Below are positions 5,753-17,059 of a stretch of DNA of 64,000 nucleotides, in pieces. The translations under genes were made by a program, and so were the position numbers. Where the stretch lies: NCBI GenBank assembly GCA_015492245.1, contig WGFM01000025.1:1-64000 (forward strand), in the 5' to 3' direction. The notes beneath the pieces were generated by a model, which saw nothing but the letters and a program-made list of their open reading frames with translations, was not told the origin of the DNA and searched no databases. This DNA comes from Deltaproteobacteria bacterium. GTDB lineage: Bacteria; Desulfobacterota; GWC2-55-46; DRQE01. Positions within the stretch are counted from its first letter, which is position 1. Each line of letters opens with the position of its first letter.

Positions 5753-8173
5753 ATGGAGAAGGTCCTAAGATACATTCGCTGGTTCAGGGAGATTGGGATA
5801 GACGATGTTCTGCTCGTGGGCGGGAAGAATGCCTCCATAGGGGAGATGTATCGCGAGCTCACCCCCCTTGGGGTCAAGATTCCAAACGGGTTTGCCACAA
5901 CCTCTGAGGCATACTGGCATCTTTTGGAGGAAGGCAGTATTCTCGAGAAACTCAAGGATACCCTCAGGGGGCTTGACAAGAAGGATGTGGCAGACCTGTC
6001 GGAGCGTGGCAAGAGGGCGAGGGAGCTCATACTTGGAGCAGGCCTGCCAGAGGACCTCTGGCAGGAGATAAGGGAATCCTATGACCGCCTCTGTGCCGAA
6101 TACGGGCCTGATACCGATGTGGCTGTGCGTAGCTCTGCCACCGCTGAGGACCTTCCCACAGCATCCTTTGCAGGCCAGCAGGAGAGTTTCCTCAATATCC
6201 GTGGCCACGCAGCCCTCAAGGAGGCCTGTCTGAAGTGCTTTGCCTCGCTCTTTACAGATAGAGCCATATCCTACCGTATAGACAACGGTTTTGACCACTT
6301 CAGGGTTGCCCTGTCTGTGGGGATAATGAAGATGGTAAGGTCAGACCTTGCCTCAAGCGGGGTCGTATTCACCCTCGATACAGAGTCGGGCTTCAGGGAT
6401 GTGGTCTTTATCACCGGCTCATACGGGCTTGGTGAGAACATTGTGCAGGGCGCAGTCAACCCCGATGAGTTCTATGTGTTCAAACCCACATTCAGGGAGG
6501 GCTACAGGGCCATAATAAGAAAGAACCTCGGTGAGAAGAGGATGAAGATGATATACGGTGTTGGCGGCTCGAAGGTGCTCACAAGGAATGTGGAGGTTCC
6601 AGAGGCAGAGCGCAGACGGTTCTGCATAACCGATGAGGAGGTCTTAAGGCTTACAGAATACGCCGTAATCATAGAGGACCACTATTCCCGAAGGGCTGGC
6701 AAGAGATGGCCGATGGACATAGAGTGGGCAAAGGATGGCCTTACAGGGGAACTCTTCGTGGTGCAGGCAAGACCAGAGACGGTGCAGTCCCAGAAGGCGG
6801 TGGATGTCCTCGAGATATACCACCTTGAGGAGAAGGGCAGGGTGCTGGTTACAGGCAAAAGCGTGGGTGAGAAGATTTCCACAGGCAGGGCCCGTGTAAT
6901 AACCGATGTGGCACACCTGGGCAGCCTGAACCCCGGAGAGGTCCTCATTGCCGATACCACCACCCCTGACTGGGAACCTGTCATGAAGAAGGCCTCTGCC
7001 ATTGTAACCAACAGGGGTGGCAGGACCTGCCATGCTGCAATAGTAAGTAGAGAGCTGGGCATACCTGCTGTTGTGGGGGCAGAGGCTGCCACAGAGAAGA
7101 TTTCCACAGGCCAGCCAGTAACCGTAAGCTGTGCAGAGGGAGATAGTGGCATCGTCTACGAGGGAGAACTCCCCTTCAGGGTTGAGACCATAAGCCTCAA
7201 GGAACTCGGCAGACCCCGCACGAAGATAATGATGAACCTTGGCAACCCTGAGGAGGCCTTCTCCCTTTCCATGATACCCAACGATGGAGTGGGGCTTGCC
7301 AGGATGGAGTTTATAATAAACGGCTACATAAAGATACACCCCATGGCACTGGTGCACCCTGAAAGGGTGGATGATCCCGCAGAGAGAGAGAAGATAGAGG
7401 AGCTCACCTGCGGATATGAGGACAAGAGGCTCTACTTTGTGGAACGCCTTGCCCAGGGGGTTGGCACCATAGCCGCAGCCTTCTGGCCGAAGCCTGTTGT
7501 GGTGCGTATGAGTGATTTCAAGACCAACGAGTACGCAAGCCTTATTGGCGGAAGATACTTTGAGCCCCAGGAGGAAAACCCCATGATAGGGTTCCGTGGG
7601 GCCTCGCGCTACTACAGTGAACGCTACAGAGAGGGCTTTGCCCTTGAATGCATGGCCATGAGGCGGGTAAGAGAGGAGTTTGGCCTTAAGAACCTCATCA
7701 TAATGATACCCTTCTGCCGCACCCTGAAGGAGGCAGAACGGGTGCTCCGTGTCATGGAAGAGGAGGGGCTTAAAAGGGACGAGGACGGCCTCAAGGTATA
7801 TGTTATGTGCGAGATACCCAACAATGTGCTCCTTATAGAGGAGTTCGCACGACTCTTCGATGGCTTTTCCATAGGCTCCAACGACCTCACCCAGCTCACC
7901 CTCGGTGTGGACAGAGACTCTGCCCTCCTTTCCACCATATTCGACGAGCGAGATCCAGGGGTAAGGCGCCTTGTCTCCATGTGTATAGAAGGGGCAAGGA
8001 GGTGCGGCAAACACACTGGCATCTGCGGGCAGGCCCCAAGCGATTATCCAGAGTTCGCAGAGTTCCTGGTAAGAGAGGGTATAGACTCCATCTCACTCAA
8101 TCCTGACTCTGTGATGAAGATAACCCTCAGGGTGAAGGAGATGGAAGAGAGACTGTTGACCGAGAGGGTGTGA
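5753..8173 (+). CDS. ppsA: Phosphoenolpyruvate synthase
   Basis: PpsA makes PEP from pyruvate, ATP and water, the entry step to gluconeogenesis. The 806-residue protein has the three expected parts: an N-terminal ATP-grasp domain with G-G-K-N-A-S at about 24-29, the swivelling phosphohistidine domain with G-G-R-T-C-H (His427), and a C-terminal TIM barrel ending with G-I-C-G-Q (Cys758), the pyruvate site. A consensus ribosome site AGGAGG (5741-5746) precedes ATG 5753. It is transcribed alone between a promoter at 5691 and a terminator hairpin at 8210-8265. Autotrophic or acetate/pyruvate-fed growth would need it. Confidence 0.96.
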   Translation: MEKVLRYIRWFREIGIDDVLLVGGKNASIGEMYRELTPLGVKIPNGFATTSEAYWHLLEEGSILEKLKDTLRGLDKKDVADLSERGKRARELILGAGLPEDLWQEIRESYDRLCAEYGPDTDVAVRSSATAEDLPTASFAGQQESFLNIRGHAALKEACLKCFASLFTDRAISYRIDNGFDHFRVALSVGIMKMVRSDLASSGVVFTLDTESGFRDVVFITGSYGLGENIVQGAVNPDEFYVFKPTFREGYRAIIRKNLGEKRMKMIYGVGGSKVLTRNVEVPEAERRRFCITDEEVLRLTEYAVIIEDHYSRRAGKRWPMDIEWAKDGLTGELFVVQARPETVQSQKAVDVLEIYHLEEKGRVLVTGKSVGEKISTGRARVITDVAHLGSLNPGEVLIADTTTPDWEPVMKKASAIVTNRGGRTCHAAIVSRELGIPAVVGAEAATEKISTGQPVTVSCAEGDSGIVYEGELPFRVETISLKELGRPRTKIMMNLGNPEEAFSLSMIPNDGVGLARMEFIINGYIKIHPMALVHPERVDDPAEREKIEELTCGYEDKRLYFVERLAQGVGTIAAAFWPKPVVVRMSDFKTNEYASLIGGRYFEPQEENPMIGFRGASRYYSERYREGFALECMAMRRVREEFGLKNLIIMIPFCRTLKEAERVLRVMEEEGLKRDEDGLKVYVMCEIPNNVLLIEEFARLFDGFSIGSNDLTQLTLGVDRDSALLSTIFDERDPGVRRLVSMCIEGARRCGKHTGICGQAPSDYPEFAEFLVREGIDSISLNPDSVMKITLRVKEMEERLLTERV

Positions 8174-8209
8174 GGTTTGAACACACTCTCTTCGATTAAG
8201 CACCAAAAA

Positions 8210-8265
8210 ACACCCGAACCATGGGGGCCCGTAGAGAGGGGGTCGGCCATCCCATGTTCGGGTGT
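8210..8265. terminator. Bidirectional terminator between ppsA and the porin gene
   Basis: The arms ACACCCGAACCATGGG (8210-8225) and CCCATGTTCGGGTGT (8251-8265) pair over about 15 bp with a single bulge; the loop contains a further GGCC/GGCC pairing. An A-run (8205-8210) before the left arm provides T-rich 3' sequence for minus-strand transcripts. The location between convergent stops (8173 and 8332) fits a shared terminator. Confidence 0.65.
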
Positions 8266-8331
8266 GCGCAGATCTTCGAGGTTTCAGGAGGTTGATAGGT
8301 CTTTTACATCTCTTCTTATATGTTAAAGGGC

Positions 8332-9507
8332 TCAGTAGTAGAGCTGGCCCTGTACCTGAAAGACATCCTTCGAGTCGTCGTCTACAAGCCAGCCCGATGC
8401 CTTCTTGTCGAACTCGGTGTGTGCCCAGTTGAAAGAGAGCTTCATGGAGTGCCCCATGAGATAGCAGTTCATCCCCAGGGTGGTTATCTTCTCTTTCTTG
8501 TCGGCACTCGTCGAGTCCTGGTCGTATTCTTCATACCTTATTGCTGGCTCCAGATTGTAGCCTGGTATGTAATAGCCTGCCTGAAGATACCAGCCCTCGG
8601 GCTCTTTTGTGCCTATGGCAGGGTCTGTGGAGTCTATCTCCCAGGTGTTGTATTCGAACTGAAGGGTTATGTTCTCCCTGTGGGCAGAGATGTCGAAGCC
8701 CTTCAGTGTCCTGTCCTCGCTGTATGAGTTCTCCTGGTACTCTATGGAGTGCTGCTGTGCGTAGTGAAGCCCCAGGGTGAGGTGTCTTCCCTTTCCAAGG
8801 TGGGCATCGCTCCTTTTCTTCTCCACCCAGCCAGGCGGAGAGAGCTCAACCCTGCCGGCAAAGAGTATGCCAGAGGTCTCAACAGTCCTTGTGGTGGATG
8901 TGTAGAGGGTGTCCCCGTTCTGCCAGCCATCACCAAAGCCCACTGTGTATTTGACCACACCACCGTTGAGCTTTCCATACGCCTTGAAGAAGGGCTGGTA
9001 GAAGGCATTTGAGGGGCCAAAGAGCTTTTTTGCCTTCTCTGTGGAGACAGCCCTCTCTATTACGAGCTGCTTCGAGGATGATGTAAGCGATACCCTTGAA
9101 TAGGGCAGCTTGTGTTTGCCGAACTCAAGGTTGAAAAGTGGTGAGAAGCTGTAACTTAGATATGCAAAATAGAGGTTTACACTGTCTGTATGACCTGTCT
9201 TGCTCCACTTGTCCGCATCGAAGGTGAGGTTGTATTTGAGCCCCTTTACAAGGTGGCCTGACATCTCGAGCCTCACCCTTCTGAAATATATATCCGACTC
9301 TGTTGAATAGGCCGTACCAGATGCGTTCTTTACAAGCTCTCCAAAATCGAGCCTTGGCTGAAGCCTTATCCGTATCTTCAGGTCTGCATCGCCCTTTTCG
9401 AACTTTACACCATTTGTTGGCTCTCCCAGAATGAATCCATGGCCTGTGGCAGGATACATTACAGCCGCCATGACAACAACAGCAATAAACCGTGTAACAA
9501 TACCCAT
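8332..9507 (-). CDS. Outer membrane porin, OprO/OprP (phosphate-selective) type
   Basis: This 391-residue beta-barrel porin begins at ATG 9507, placed by the strong site AAGGAGGTCAG at 9522-9512; an upstream ATG at 9540 is unlikely. The signal peptide is residues 1-24 (M-G-I-V-T-R-F then a hydrophobic core ending A-T-G-H-G). The mature part opens with I-R-I-R-L-Q-P-R-L-D-F and F-R-R-V-R-L-E-M-S-G, typical of OprO/P porins, with alternating aromatic strands and a C-terminal Q-V-Q-G-Q-L-Y-Y. Substrate is uncertain; many members called phosphate-selective are general anion or solute channels. It is a single gene, converging on ppsA and divergent from nhaA. Confidence 0.82.
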   Translation of the reverse strand: MGIVTRFIAVVVMAAVMYPATGHGFILGEPTNGVKFEKGDADLKIRIRLQPRLDFGELVKNASGTAYSTESDIYFRRVRLEMSGHLVKGLKYNLTFDADKWSKTGHTDSVNLYFAYLSYSFSPLFNLEFGKHKLPYSRVSLTSSSKQLVIERAVSTEKAKKLFGPSNAFYQPFFKAYGKLNGGVVKYTVGFGDGWQNGDTLYTSTTRTVETSGILFAGRVELSPPGWVEKKRSDAHLGKGRHLTLGLHYAQQHSIEYQENSYSEDRTLKGFDISAHRENITLQFEYNTWEIDSTDPAIGTKEPEGWYLQAGYYIPGYNLEPAIRYEEYDQDSTSADKKEKITTLGMNCYLMGHSMKLSFNWAHTEFDKKASGWLVDDDSKDVFQVQGQLYY

Positions 9508-9699
9508 AAGCTGACCTCCTTCGTTTTTTTGCTTTAACAAGCCCTCATCTCTTTTCTGAAAGACTCTAACCGATATTTGTTACAAAAATATTACCAGTAT
9601 GTTAAAATTAGGCAAAATAATAAACACAAACCACCTATATGTCAGATTGATATTTTAAATAATAATTTTTTCTTATAGATCTTTTTTCAGGAGGTTCTT

Positions 9700-11055
9700 A
9701 TGCGGGACTTTGATCTTCTTGCCGTGGAGGATGTGGCAAGGACCATAATACAGCCATTTCAGCGGTTCTTCCGCAGGGAGGCCATTGGTGGTCTCCTGCT
9801 CGTTCTGGCAAGTATTGTGGGGTTATGGCTTGCCAACAGCTCCTTTGCAGGGTTTTATCATGGGCTTCTTCACACCCCCATAACAATATCCATAGGTGAG
9901 TTCACCCTCTCGCGGGACCTTCTCCACTGGATAAACGAGGGGCTCATGGTCCTTTTCTTCTTTCTCGTGGGGCTTGAGATAAAGAGGGAGTTTCTTGTGG
10001 GAGAGCTTTCTCGCTGGAAGCATGCGGTGTTGCCTGTATTTGCCGCCATTGGTGGAATGGTTGTGCCAGCCGTTGTCTATCTGGCCTTCACCCTTGGCGG
10101 GCCCGGGGAGAGCGGCTGGGGGGTGCCCATGGCGACAGACATAGCCTTTGCCCTTGCCTGTCTCTCGCTTCTGAGCGGCAGGATCCCCATAGGGCTTGTT
10201 GTATTTCTCACGGCCCTGGCCATAGTGGATGATATAGGCGGCATACTGGTTATAGCCCTATTCTACACAGAGAGCATTTCCACAGGTGCACTCATAGCAG
10301 GTGGCGGGATGGTTCTGCTCTCGTTTCTGCTCAACAGGGTTGGCGTACGCTCCACCTATCCCTATGCCATAATAGGGGTGTTCCTGTGGTTGTTCTTCCT
10401 CGAGTCCGGCATACATGCAACGGTGGCCGGTTTCCTTCTGGCCTTGACCATACCTGCCTCAACAACCATAGGACACACAGAGTTTGTAAAAAGGATAAAG
10501 GAGCAGCTTCTCTATCTTACAGGAGAGAAGGAAGGAATGAACTACTGCCCTGTGGAAATGGAAGAGGATAGAAAGCAGTCCATCATACAGTCTCTCGAGA
10601 AGACCTGTTTCGATGCAGAGGCCCCGCTTGACCATCTGGAGCACAACCTGCACCCATGGGTGGGGTACTTCATCATCCCTCTTTTTGCCTTTGCCAACGC
10701 AGGGGTGGAGATAGATGTGGCAGGCTTTCAAGCTGCCCTTACGAACGAGGTCTTCTGGGGGATACTGGCAGGGCTTATAGTTGGCAAGCAGGTGGGTATT
10801 GTGGGCTTTTCCCTTCTGGCCGTAAAGCTCGGCCTTGGTGCACTGCCCAAGGGTGTTACATGGAAGACGCTGTATGGAGCGGCATGTCTTGGAGGCATAG
10901 GGTTCACCATATCGCTCTTTATATCCACCCTGGCCTTTGATGATGCGGCACTTCTTCAGGTGGCAAAGCTCTCCATATTTACCGCATCTATCATATCGAT
11001 GGTGCTGGGTATACTGGTGCTCTGGATATTCTCAGAGAAGATAGAGAAGAAGTAA
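9700..11055 (+). CDS. nhaA: Na+/H+ antiporter NhaA
   Basis: NhaA exports sodium in exchange for protons across the inner membrane. The 451-residue protein shows the family core: M-A-T-D-I-A-F-A-L with Asp147 and the ion-binding pair D177-D178 in A-I-V-D-D-I-G-G (equivalent to D133 and D163-D164 of E. coli NhaA). About twelve membrane segments can be traced. A 50-residue hydrophilic loop (about 270-315, with C-P-V-E-M-E-E-D-R-K) lies before helix W-V-G-Y-F-I-I-P-L, as in longer bacterial homologs. The ribosome site is AGGAGG at 9689-9694. The upstream 190 bp (9508-9699) is AT-rich and should contain divergent promoters, but I could not pick one confidently. Confidence 0.95.
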   Translation: MRDFDLLAVEDVARTIIQPFQRFFRREAIGGLLLVLASIVGLWLANSSFAGFYHGLLHTPITISIGEFTLSRDLLHWINEGLMVLFFFLVGLEIKREFLVGELSRWKHAVLPVFAAIGGMVVPAVVYLAFTLGGPGESGWGVPMATDIAFALACLSLLSGRIPIGLVVFLTALAIVDDIGGILVIALFYTESISTGALIAGGGMVLLSFLLNRVGVRSTYPYAIIGVFLWLFFLESGIHATVAGFLLALTIPASTTIGHTEFVKRIKEQLLYLTGEKEGMNYCPVEMEEDRKQSIIQSLEKTCFDAEAPLDHLEHNLHPWVGYFIIPLFAFANAGVEIDVAGFQAALTNEVFWGILAGLIVGKQVGIVGFSLLAVKLGLGALPKGVTWKTLYGAACLGGIGFTISLFISTLAFDDAALLQVAKLSIFTASIISMVLGILVLWIFSEKIEKK

Positions 11056-11064
11056 GACAAGGAA

Positions 11065-11096
11065 AGCCCTGCCAGGTAGAAACCTCCGGCAGGGCT
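11065..11096 (+). terminator. Hairpin downstream of nhaA
   Basis: AGCCCTGCC (11065-11073) and GGCAGGGCT (11088-11096) form a perfect 9-bp stem with a 14-nt loop, between the convergent nhaA and nfnL stops. No T-run follows on the plus strand, so it may be a weak or factor-assisted terminator for both genes. Confidence 0.55.
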
Positions 11097-11122
11097 CAAT
11101 ATCTACGAAAACGCTGTGTGGC

Positions 11123-12535
<1,413 letters not shown>

Positions 12536-12539
12536 TTAT

Positions 12540-13397
12540 CTACACCCCTTTCTTTTCATAGCATCTGGGACCTTCGTGGTAGGTCAACTCTTCCATGGCT
12601 ATGCGTTCTTCCTTGAGGTAGGTCCTGTTTCTTCGTATGAGTTCATCGAAGTCCACCTGGTGGGCATCGAACTCGGGCCCATCCACACATACAAACTTCG
12701 TCTGGCCATCCACGGTAACCCTGCAGGCACCACACATGCCAGTGCCATCAACCATTATGGGGTTGAGGCTTGCCATGGTGTATATGCCATTGGTGCGGGT
12801 AACCGAGCTTACTGCCTTCATCATGGGCACGGGGCCAACGGCAATCACCACATCTATCTTCCGGCCTTCTCCGATGAGTTCTTCCAGCACAGCCGTAACA
12901 AAGCCATGGTGACCGTAGCTTCCGTCATCGGTTGCTATAAAGAGCTCATCGCTTACGCTACGCATCTCCTCTTCGAGTATGAGGAGGTTTTTCGTTCTGG
13001 CACCCATTATGGATATTACATGTGTGCCCGTCTCTTTCAATGCCTTCGCTATGGGATAGGTAACTGCACAGCCTATACCACCACCAACACAGACGGCTGT
13101 GCCATAGTTCTCTATATGTGTGGGTTTGCCCAGTGGGCCAACCACATCGAGCAACCTGTCGCCTGCCTTGAGGCTACACAGAACAGAGGTGGTCTTTCCC
13201 ACCTCCTGCACAATTATGGTTATTGTGCCCTCTTCGGAGTCTGAGTCGGCTATGGTAAGGGGTATCCTCTCACCATGCTCGTTTATCCTGAGTATTATGA
13301 ACTGCCCCGCCCTGCGTTTTCTGGCAATAAGGGGTGCCCTTATTCTGAAAAGGCAGACCCTGTGGGCAAGCTCTCTCTTTTCTACTATCTCAAACAC
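12540..13397 (-). CDS. NfnS/SudB-type FAD/NAD-binding 2Fe-2S subunit
   Basis: The 285-residue protein resembles PyrK and ferredoxin-NADP reductases: an FAD segment with R-I-P-L-T-I-A-D, an NAD motif V-G-G-G-I-G-C at about 104-110, and a C-terminal cluster site D-G-T-G-M-C-G-A-C plus a later C (Cys222, Cys225, Cys237). An aspartate and three cysteines are known to bind the 2Fe-2S cluster in NfnA. The start is GTG 13397 (A-V-F-E-I-V-E-K), since a longer frame back to 13472 would overlap tlyA by 59 bp. It is the second-to-last gene of the ispA-dxs-tlyA-nfnS-nfnL run, 16 bp after tlyA. Confidence 0.87.
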   Translation of the reverse strand: MFEIVEKRELAHRVCLFRIRAPLIARKRRAGQFIILRINEHGERIPLTIADSDSEEGTITIIVQEVGKTTSVLCSLKAGDRLLDVVGPLGKPTHIENYGTAVCVGGGIGCAVTYPIAKALKETGTHVISIMGARTKNLLILEEEMRSVSDELFIATDDGSYGHHGFVTAVLEELIGEGRKIDVVIAVGPVPMMKAVSSVTRTNGIYTMASLNPIMVDGTGMCGACRVTVDGQTKFVCVDGPEFDAHQVDFDELIRRNRTYLKEERIAMEELTYHEGPRCYEKKGV

Positions 13398-13413
13398 AGC
13401 CTTTCCACCCCCC

Positions 13414-14157
13414 TTAAGATATTTTATCAGCCAGTGAGAGATAAAGCCAGAATTCCCTGTTTCCCTTTGCACCCTTTATGGGTGAAGGACATTCACCCAT
13501 AACCCTGAGCCCCATACCAAGGGCAAACCCCTTTATGCCCTCGACCACCCGGCGTTGCTTCTCGGCATCCCTCACTACACCGCCCTTTCCAACCTCTCCT
13601 TTTCCTGCCTCAAACTGTGGCTTCACAAGTGCCAGTATGATGCCACCCGGGATGAGAAACCTTGCAACCACAGGAAGAACCTTTCGCAGCGAGATGAACG
13701 ATACATCCATCACCGCAATATCCACCCTTTCTCCCAGTTCGTCCTCACAAAGTTCCCGTATGTTCTTGCCCTCTATGAGGTGCACCCTGACATCCTGGCG
13801 CAGCTTCCAGTCCATAAGGCCCTTTCCCACATCCACGGCGTGCACACGGCTCGCACCATGCTGCAAAAGACAATCGGTGAAACCACCTGTAGAGGAGCCC
13901 ACATCGAGGGCTACAAGCCCTGTAACATCTATGTGGAACTCATCGAGTGCCCCCTCGAGCTTGAGTCCACCTCTGCTCACATAGGGGAGCTTTTCTTTTA
14001 CCAGAACTTCTGCCCCTTCGTCAACCATTTTTCCTGGCTTATCGATGGTCTCTCCGTCTACCAGCACAACGCCTGCCATCAGAAGTGCCTGTGCCTTGCT
14101 GCGGCTTGTGGCAAGTCCTCTTTCGGTGAGGAGTATGTCTATGCGTTTTCTTGCCAT
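13414..14157 (-). CDS. tlyA: TlyA-family rRNA 2'-O-methyltransferase
   Basis: TlyA-family enzymes methylate the ribose of cytidines in 16S and/or 23S rRNA. The 247-residue protein has an N-terminal S4 RNA-binding domain (1-62) with the typical R-I-D-I-L-L-T-E-R-G-L-A-x-S-R-S-K-A start, then a Rossmann methyltransferase domain with L-D-V-G-S-S-T-G-G-F-T-D-C at about 84-96 and the conserved D-V-S-F-I-S and V-K-P-Q-F-E motifs. It lies 23 bp downstream of dxs, a linkage common in many phyla. Which cytidines it modifies cannot be read from sequence. Confidence 0.93.
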   Translation of the reverse strand: MARKRIDILLTERGLATSRSKAQALLMAGVVLVDGETIDKPGKMVDEGAEVLVKEKLPYVSRGGLKLEGALDEFHIDVTGLVALDVGSSTGGFTDCLLQHGASRVHAVDVGKGLMDWKLRQDVRVHLIEGKNIRELCEDELGERVDIAVMDVSFISLRKVLPVVARFLIPGGIILALVKPQFEAGKGEVGKGGVVRDAEKQRRVVEGIKGFALGMGLRVMGECPSPIKGAKGNREFWLYLSLADKIS

Positions 14158-14180
14158 GAGAAGATGGAAGGAAAAAGGAG

Positions 14181-16094
14181 TCAGAGGGCTACACTCTTGT
14201 CTTTACTGTCTGTAGATTGGAGCATCTTGAGTGCTGTCTTCTCTATGCCCCCGGCTGTGAGGAGGCACTCTTCTCTCAGCTCCTTCTGTGTGCCCTGTGG
14301 CAGGAACCTGTCCGGTATGCCCAATCTCTTTACATGGCAGAGTGTGTCAGCATCGTGGAGGGCCTCGAGCACCGCACTGCCGAAGCCTGCCTGGAGGGCG
14401 TTCTCTTCGACTGTGATGATGCGGCCTGTGGCTGAAGCATACTTCAGGATGCACTCCCCATCGAGAGGTTTTACGAACCTTGCGTTTATAACCGTTGCGT
14501 GTATCTTCTTTCTTTCGAGCCTCTCGGCGGCCTCGAGCGCGGGATATACCATGGTGCCTATGGCGATTATGGTTATATCCTTGCCCTCCCTCAAGACCTC
14601 TGCCTTTCCAGGGGGGATGATTCGGGGTTCAGGGTTTATCGAGGCATCAGGGCAGCCACCTCTGGGGTATCTTATGGCAGTGGGCCTACCATATCCTGTG
14701 GCAGAGAAGAGAAGGTCTTTCAACTCCTCGCCATCCTTTGGTGCACATACCACCATATTGGGTAGATGTCTCAGATAGGATAGATCGAATGCCCCGTGGT
14801 GGGTCTGTCCATCGGCACCAACGATGCCGGCCCTATCGAGGGCAAGTATTATCGGGAGTCCATCTATACATATATCGTGGCATATCTGATCATAGCTTCT
14901 CTGCAGAAATGTGGAGTATATGGCTGTTACAGGCAGGAACCCCTCTTTTGCAAGTCCTGCCGAGAAGGTTATGGCGTGCTGTTCCGCAATACCCACATCG
15001 AAGAACCTCTTGGGAAATCTTCTGGCAAAACCAGTGAGCCCCGTGCCATCTGGCATGGCAGCTGTAACCGCCACTATGCGGCGGTCTTTCGCTGCAATAT
15101 TCACAAGGGTGGAGCCGAATGCCTCTGTGTAGGTGAGCCCCCCTTTTGAAAGGGGCTTGCCTGTGGAAATATCGAATGGGCCTATGCCATGGAACCTTGC
15201 GGGGTTCTCTTCGGCATGCCTGTAGCCCTTACCCTTCCTTGTAAGTGTGTGCACAAGCACAGGCCCGTTGAGGTGTTTTATCTCCTGAAGCACCGCTATG
15301 AGCTCACGAATGTTGTGTCCATCTATGGGCCCGACATAGTGAAAGCCGAGCCCCTCGAACAGCATCCCAGGTGTAAGTAGTGTTATAAGAGAATCCTCTG
15401 CCTTCTTGACAAAGCTTACAAGCCCTTCACCTATCTTTGGTATGTTCTTTACGAAGGACTCTATCTCGTTCTTCACCCTCGTTGCAAAGCGGCTGGTGAT
15501 CTTCTTACTCAGGAATGCCGAAAGGGCACCAACATTTCTGGATATACTCATCTCGTTGTCGTTGAGTATGACGATGAGGTCTTTTTTCAGATGACCTGCC
15601 TGGTTGAGCCCCTCGAAGGCCACCCCCGCGGTCATGGAGCCATCGCCTATAACGCAGATGACCTTGTTGTTCCCGCCCTTAAGGTCCCTGCCGACTGCCA
15701 TACCGAGCCCGCTCGATATTGACACAGAAGAATGCCCTGACACGATCGCATCATAGGGGCTTTCCCATGGTTTTGGAAAACCACTTATACCACCGAACTG
15801 CCGCAGCGTGGGAAACAGGTGTTTTCTTCCTGTAAGTATCTTGTGGGCGTATGCCTGGTGTCCCACATCCCAGATGAGTTTGTCCCGTGGGGTGTCGAAC
15901 ACATAGTGGAGTGCCAGGGCGAGTTCCACCGCACCCAGGCTCGAGGCAAGGTGCCCACCTGTTCTGGAAACGGTCTCCACTATGAGGGAGCGTATCTCCT
16001 CGGAAAGATGTGGCAGCTCTTCTGCCGACAGGGTCTTGAGGTCTTCCGGGGTGTTTATCCTTTCAAGAAGCCTTTTCATCTCTGTTGTCAACAC
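14181..16094 (-). CDS. dxs: 1-deoxy-D-xylulose-5-phosphate synthase
   Basis: Dxs condenses pyruvate and glyceraldehyde 3-phosphate with thiamine diphosphate, the first step of the MEP isoprenoid route. The 637-residue length is usual. Visible are the ThDP/Mg motif G-D-G-S-M-T-A-G ending with N-D-N-E-M-S-I-S, and the pyrimidine-domain motif V-G-I-A-E-Q-H-A with its catalytic glutamate. Its first codons overlap the ispA stop by 7 bp (16088-16094), indicating coupled expression with the prenyl transferase that uses its downstream products. Confidence 0.96.
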   Translation of the reverse strand: MLTTEMKRLLERINTPEDLKTLSAEELPHLSEEIRSLIVETVSRTGGHLASSLGAVELALALHYVFDTPRDKLIWDVGHQAYAHKILTGRKHLFPTLRQFGGISGFPKPWESPYDAIVSGHSSVSISSGLGMAVGRDLKGGNNKVICVIGDGSMTAGVAFEGLNQAGHLKKDLIVILNDNEMSISRNVGALSAFLSKKITSRFATRVKNEIESFVKNIPKIGEGLVSFVKKAEDSLITLLTPGMLFEGLGFHYVGPIDGHNIRELIAVLQEIKHLNGPVLVHTLTRKGKGYRHAEENPARFHGIGPFDISTGKPLSKGGLTYTEAFGSTLVNIAAKDRRIVAVTAAMPDGTGLTGFARRFPKRFFDVGIAEQHAITFSAGLAKEGFLPVTAIYSTFLQRSYDQICHDICIDGLPIILALDRAGIVGADGQTHHGAFDLSYLRHLPNMVVCAPKDGEELKDLLFSATGYGRPTAIRYPRGGCPDASINPEPRIIPPGKAEVLREGKDITIIAIGTMVYPALEAAERLERKKIHATVINARFVKPLDGECILKYASATGRIITVEENALQAGFGSAVLEALHDADTLCHVKRLGIPDRFLPQGTQKELREECLLTAGGIEKTALKMLQSTDSKDKSVAL

Positions 16095-16978
16095 TTCCTT
16101 TCCACTATGAATCTTGCAAGAGCCCTGAGGGGTTCCGCCCTTTCGTCGAGTGTGGAAAGGGCACTCATGGCCCTTTCCACGAGCTCGGTGGCAAGCCTTT
16201 TTGACTCACCTATGCCCATCAGTGCAGGGTATGTGGCCTTCTTGTTCCTATCATCCGAGCCAACCTTCTTTCCCATCTCTTCTTCAGAGCCCTCCACATC
16301 GAGTATGTCGTCCATTATCTGGAAGGCAAGCCCTATGGAATGGCCATATTCTGTAAGGTGTTCAAGGGTAGGGGTGTCTGCCCCGCCTATTATGGCACCA
16401 CACCTTACAGACGAGGTTATGAGTGCTCCTGTTTTGTGTATATGTATGTCCTCTATAAGTGGAAAAGAGAGTTCCTCTATGCCTTCGGCCTCCATGTCGA
16501 GGGCCTGTCCCTTGATCATCCCCATGCATCCTGCTGCATGGGCAAGCTCTTTTACCACCCTCAAGAGCCGTTCCTTGTCTGCAACGGGTGAGTCTGCCAC
16601 CATCTCGAAGGCTATGGTAAGTAGCGCATCGCCTGCGAGTATGGCCGTTGCCTCACCGAACGCCTTGTGGCATGTGGGCATACCTCTTCTCAGGTCATCG
16701 TTGTCCATTGCCGGCAGATCATCGTGTATCAGAGAATAGGTATGCACACATTCAAAGGCACATGCTGTGTTCATGGCATCATGAAGGCTTCCGCCCACCG
16801 CCTCTGTGGAGGCAAGAACCAGAGCGGGTCTCAGTCTCTTTCCGCCTGCAAAGATGCTGTATCGCATGGCCCTGTAGAGGCTTGCGGGAAATTCATCCTC
16901 TGCGGGCAGAAGCCTTTCAAGTGCCTCTTCTACAAGTCGTGCCCTTCGAGACAGATATGTCTTGAGGTCAAGCAACAT
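16088..16978 (-). CDS. ispA: Polyprenyl (farnesyl/geranylgeranyl) diphosphate synthase
   Basis: This short-chain trans-prenyltransferase builds FPP or GGPP from IPP and DMAPP. The first aspartate-rich motif [10 protein letters not shown] is at 86-95 and the second, D-D-I-L-D, at 223-227; G-K-R-L-R-P is at 46-51. The residues just before the first motif (T-Y-S-L-I-H) include a tyrosine, in line with FPP-type enzymes, but product length is not certain. It is the first gene of the minus-strand block; a promoter lies 32-60 bp upstream and a CAGGAG site precedes the ATG. No xseB is next to it. Confidence 0.92.
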   Translation of the reverse strand: MLLDLKTYLSRRARLVEEALERLLPAEDEFPASLYRAMRYSIFAGGKRLRPALVLASTEAVGGSLHDAMNTACAFECVHTYSLIHDDLPAMDNDDLRRGMPTCHKAFGEATAILAGDALLTIAFEMVADSPVADKERLLRVVKELAHAAGCMGMIKGQALDMEAEGIEELSFPLIEDIHIHKTGALITSSVRCGAIIGGADTPTLEHLTEYGHSIGLAFQIMDDILDVEGSEEEMGKKVGSDDRNKKATYPALMGIGESKRLATELVERAMSALSTLDERAEPLRALARFIVERKC

Positions 16979-17009
16979 CTTCTCCTGTAGATTATCCCTG
17001 AATTACCAA

Positions 17010-17038
17010 ATCATAACAGAATACAGAGACAATTACAA
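17010..17038 (-). promoter_or_regulatory. Candidate sigma70 promoter for ispA-dxs-tlyA-nfnSL
   Basis: On the minus strand TTGTAA (17038-17033) and TATGAT (17015-17010) are spaced 17 nt apart in the 81-bp gap between the cspA stop and the ispA start. The expected leader is about 25 nt. Confidence 0.55.
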
Positions 17039-17059
17039 GAAAAGGGGGTTGCCGGTTTT

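Noticed and set aside
6644-8014. 456-codon minus-strand open frame inside ppsA
   Set aside because: Exact antisense of a well-supported gene; low-complexity, Gly/His/Tyr-rich translation without any family pattern.
13555-14778. 407-codon plus-strand open frame over tlyA/dxs
   Set aside because: Antisense shadow crossing the boundary of two genes on the opposite strand.
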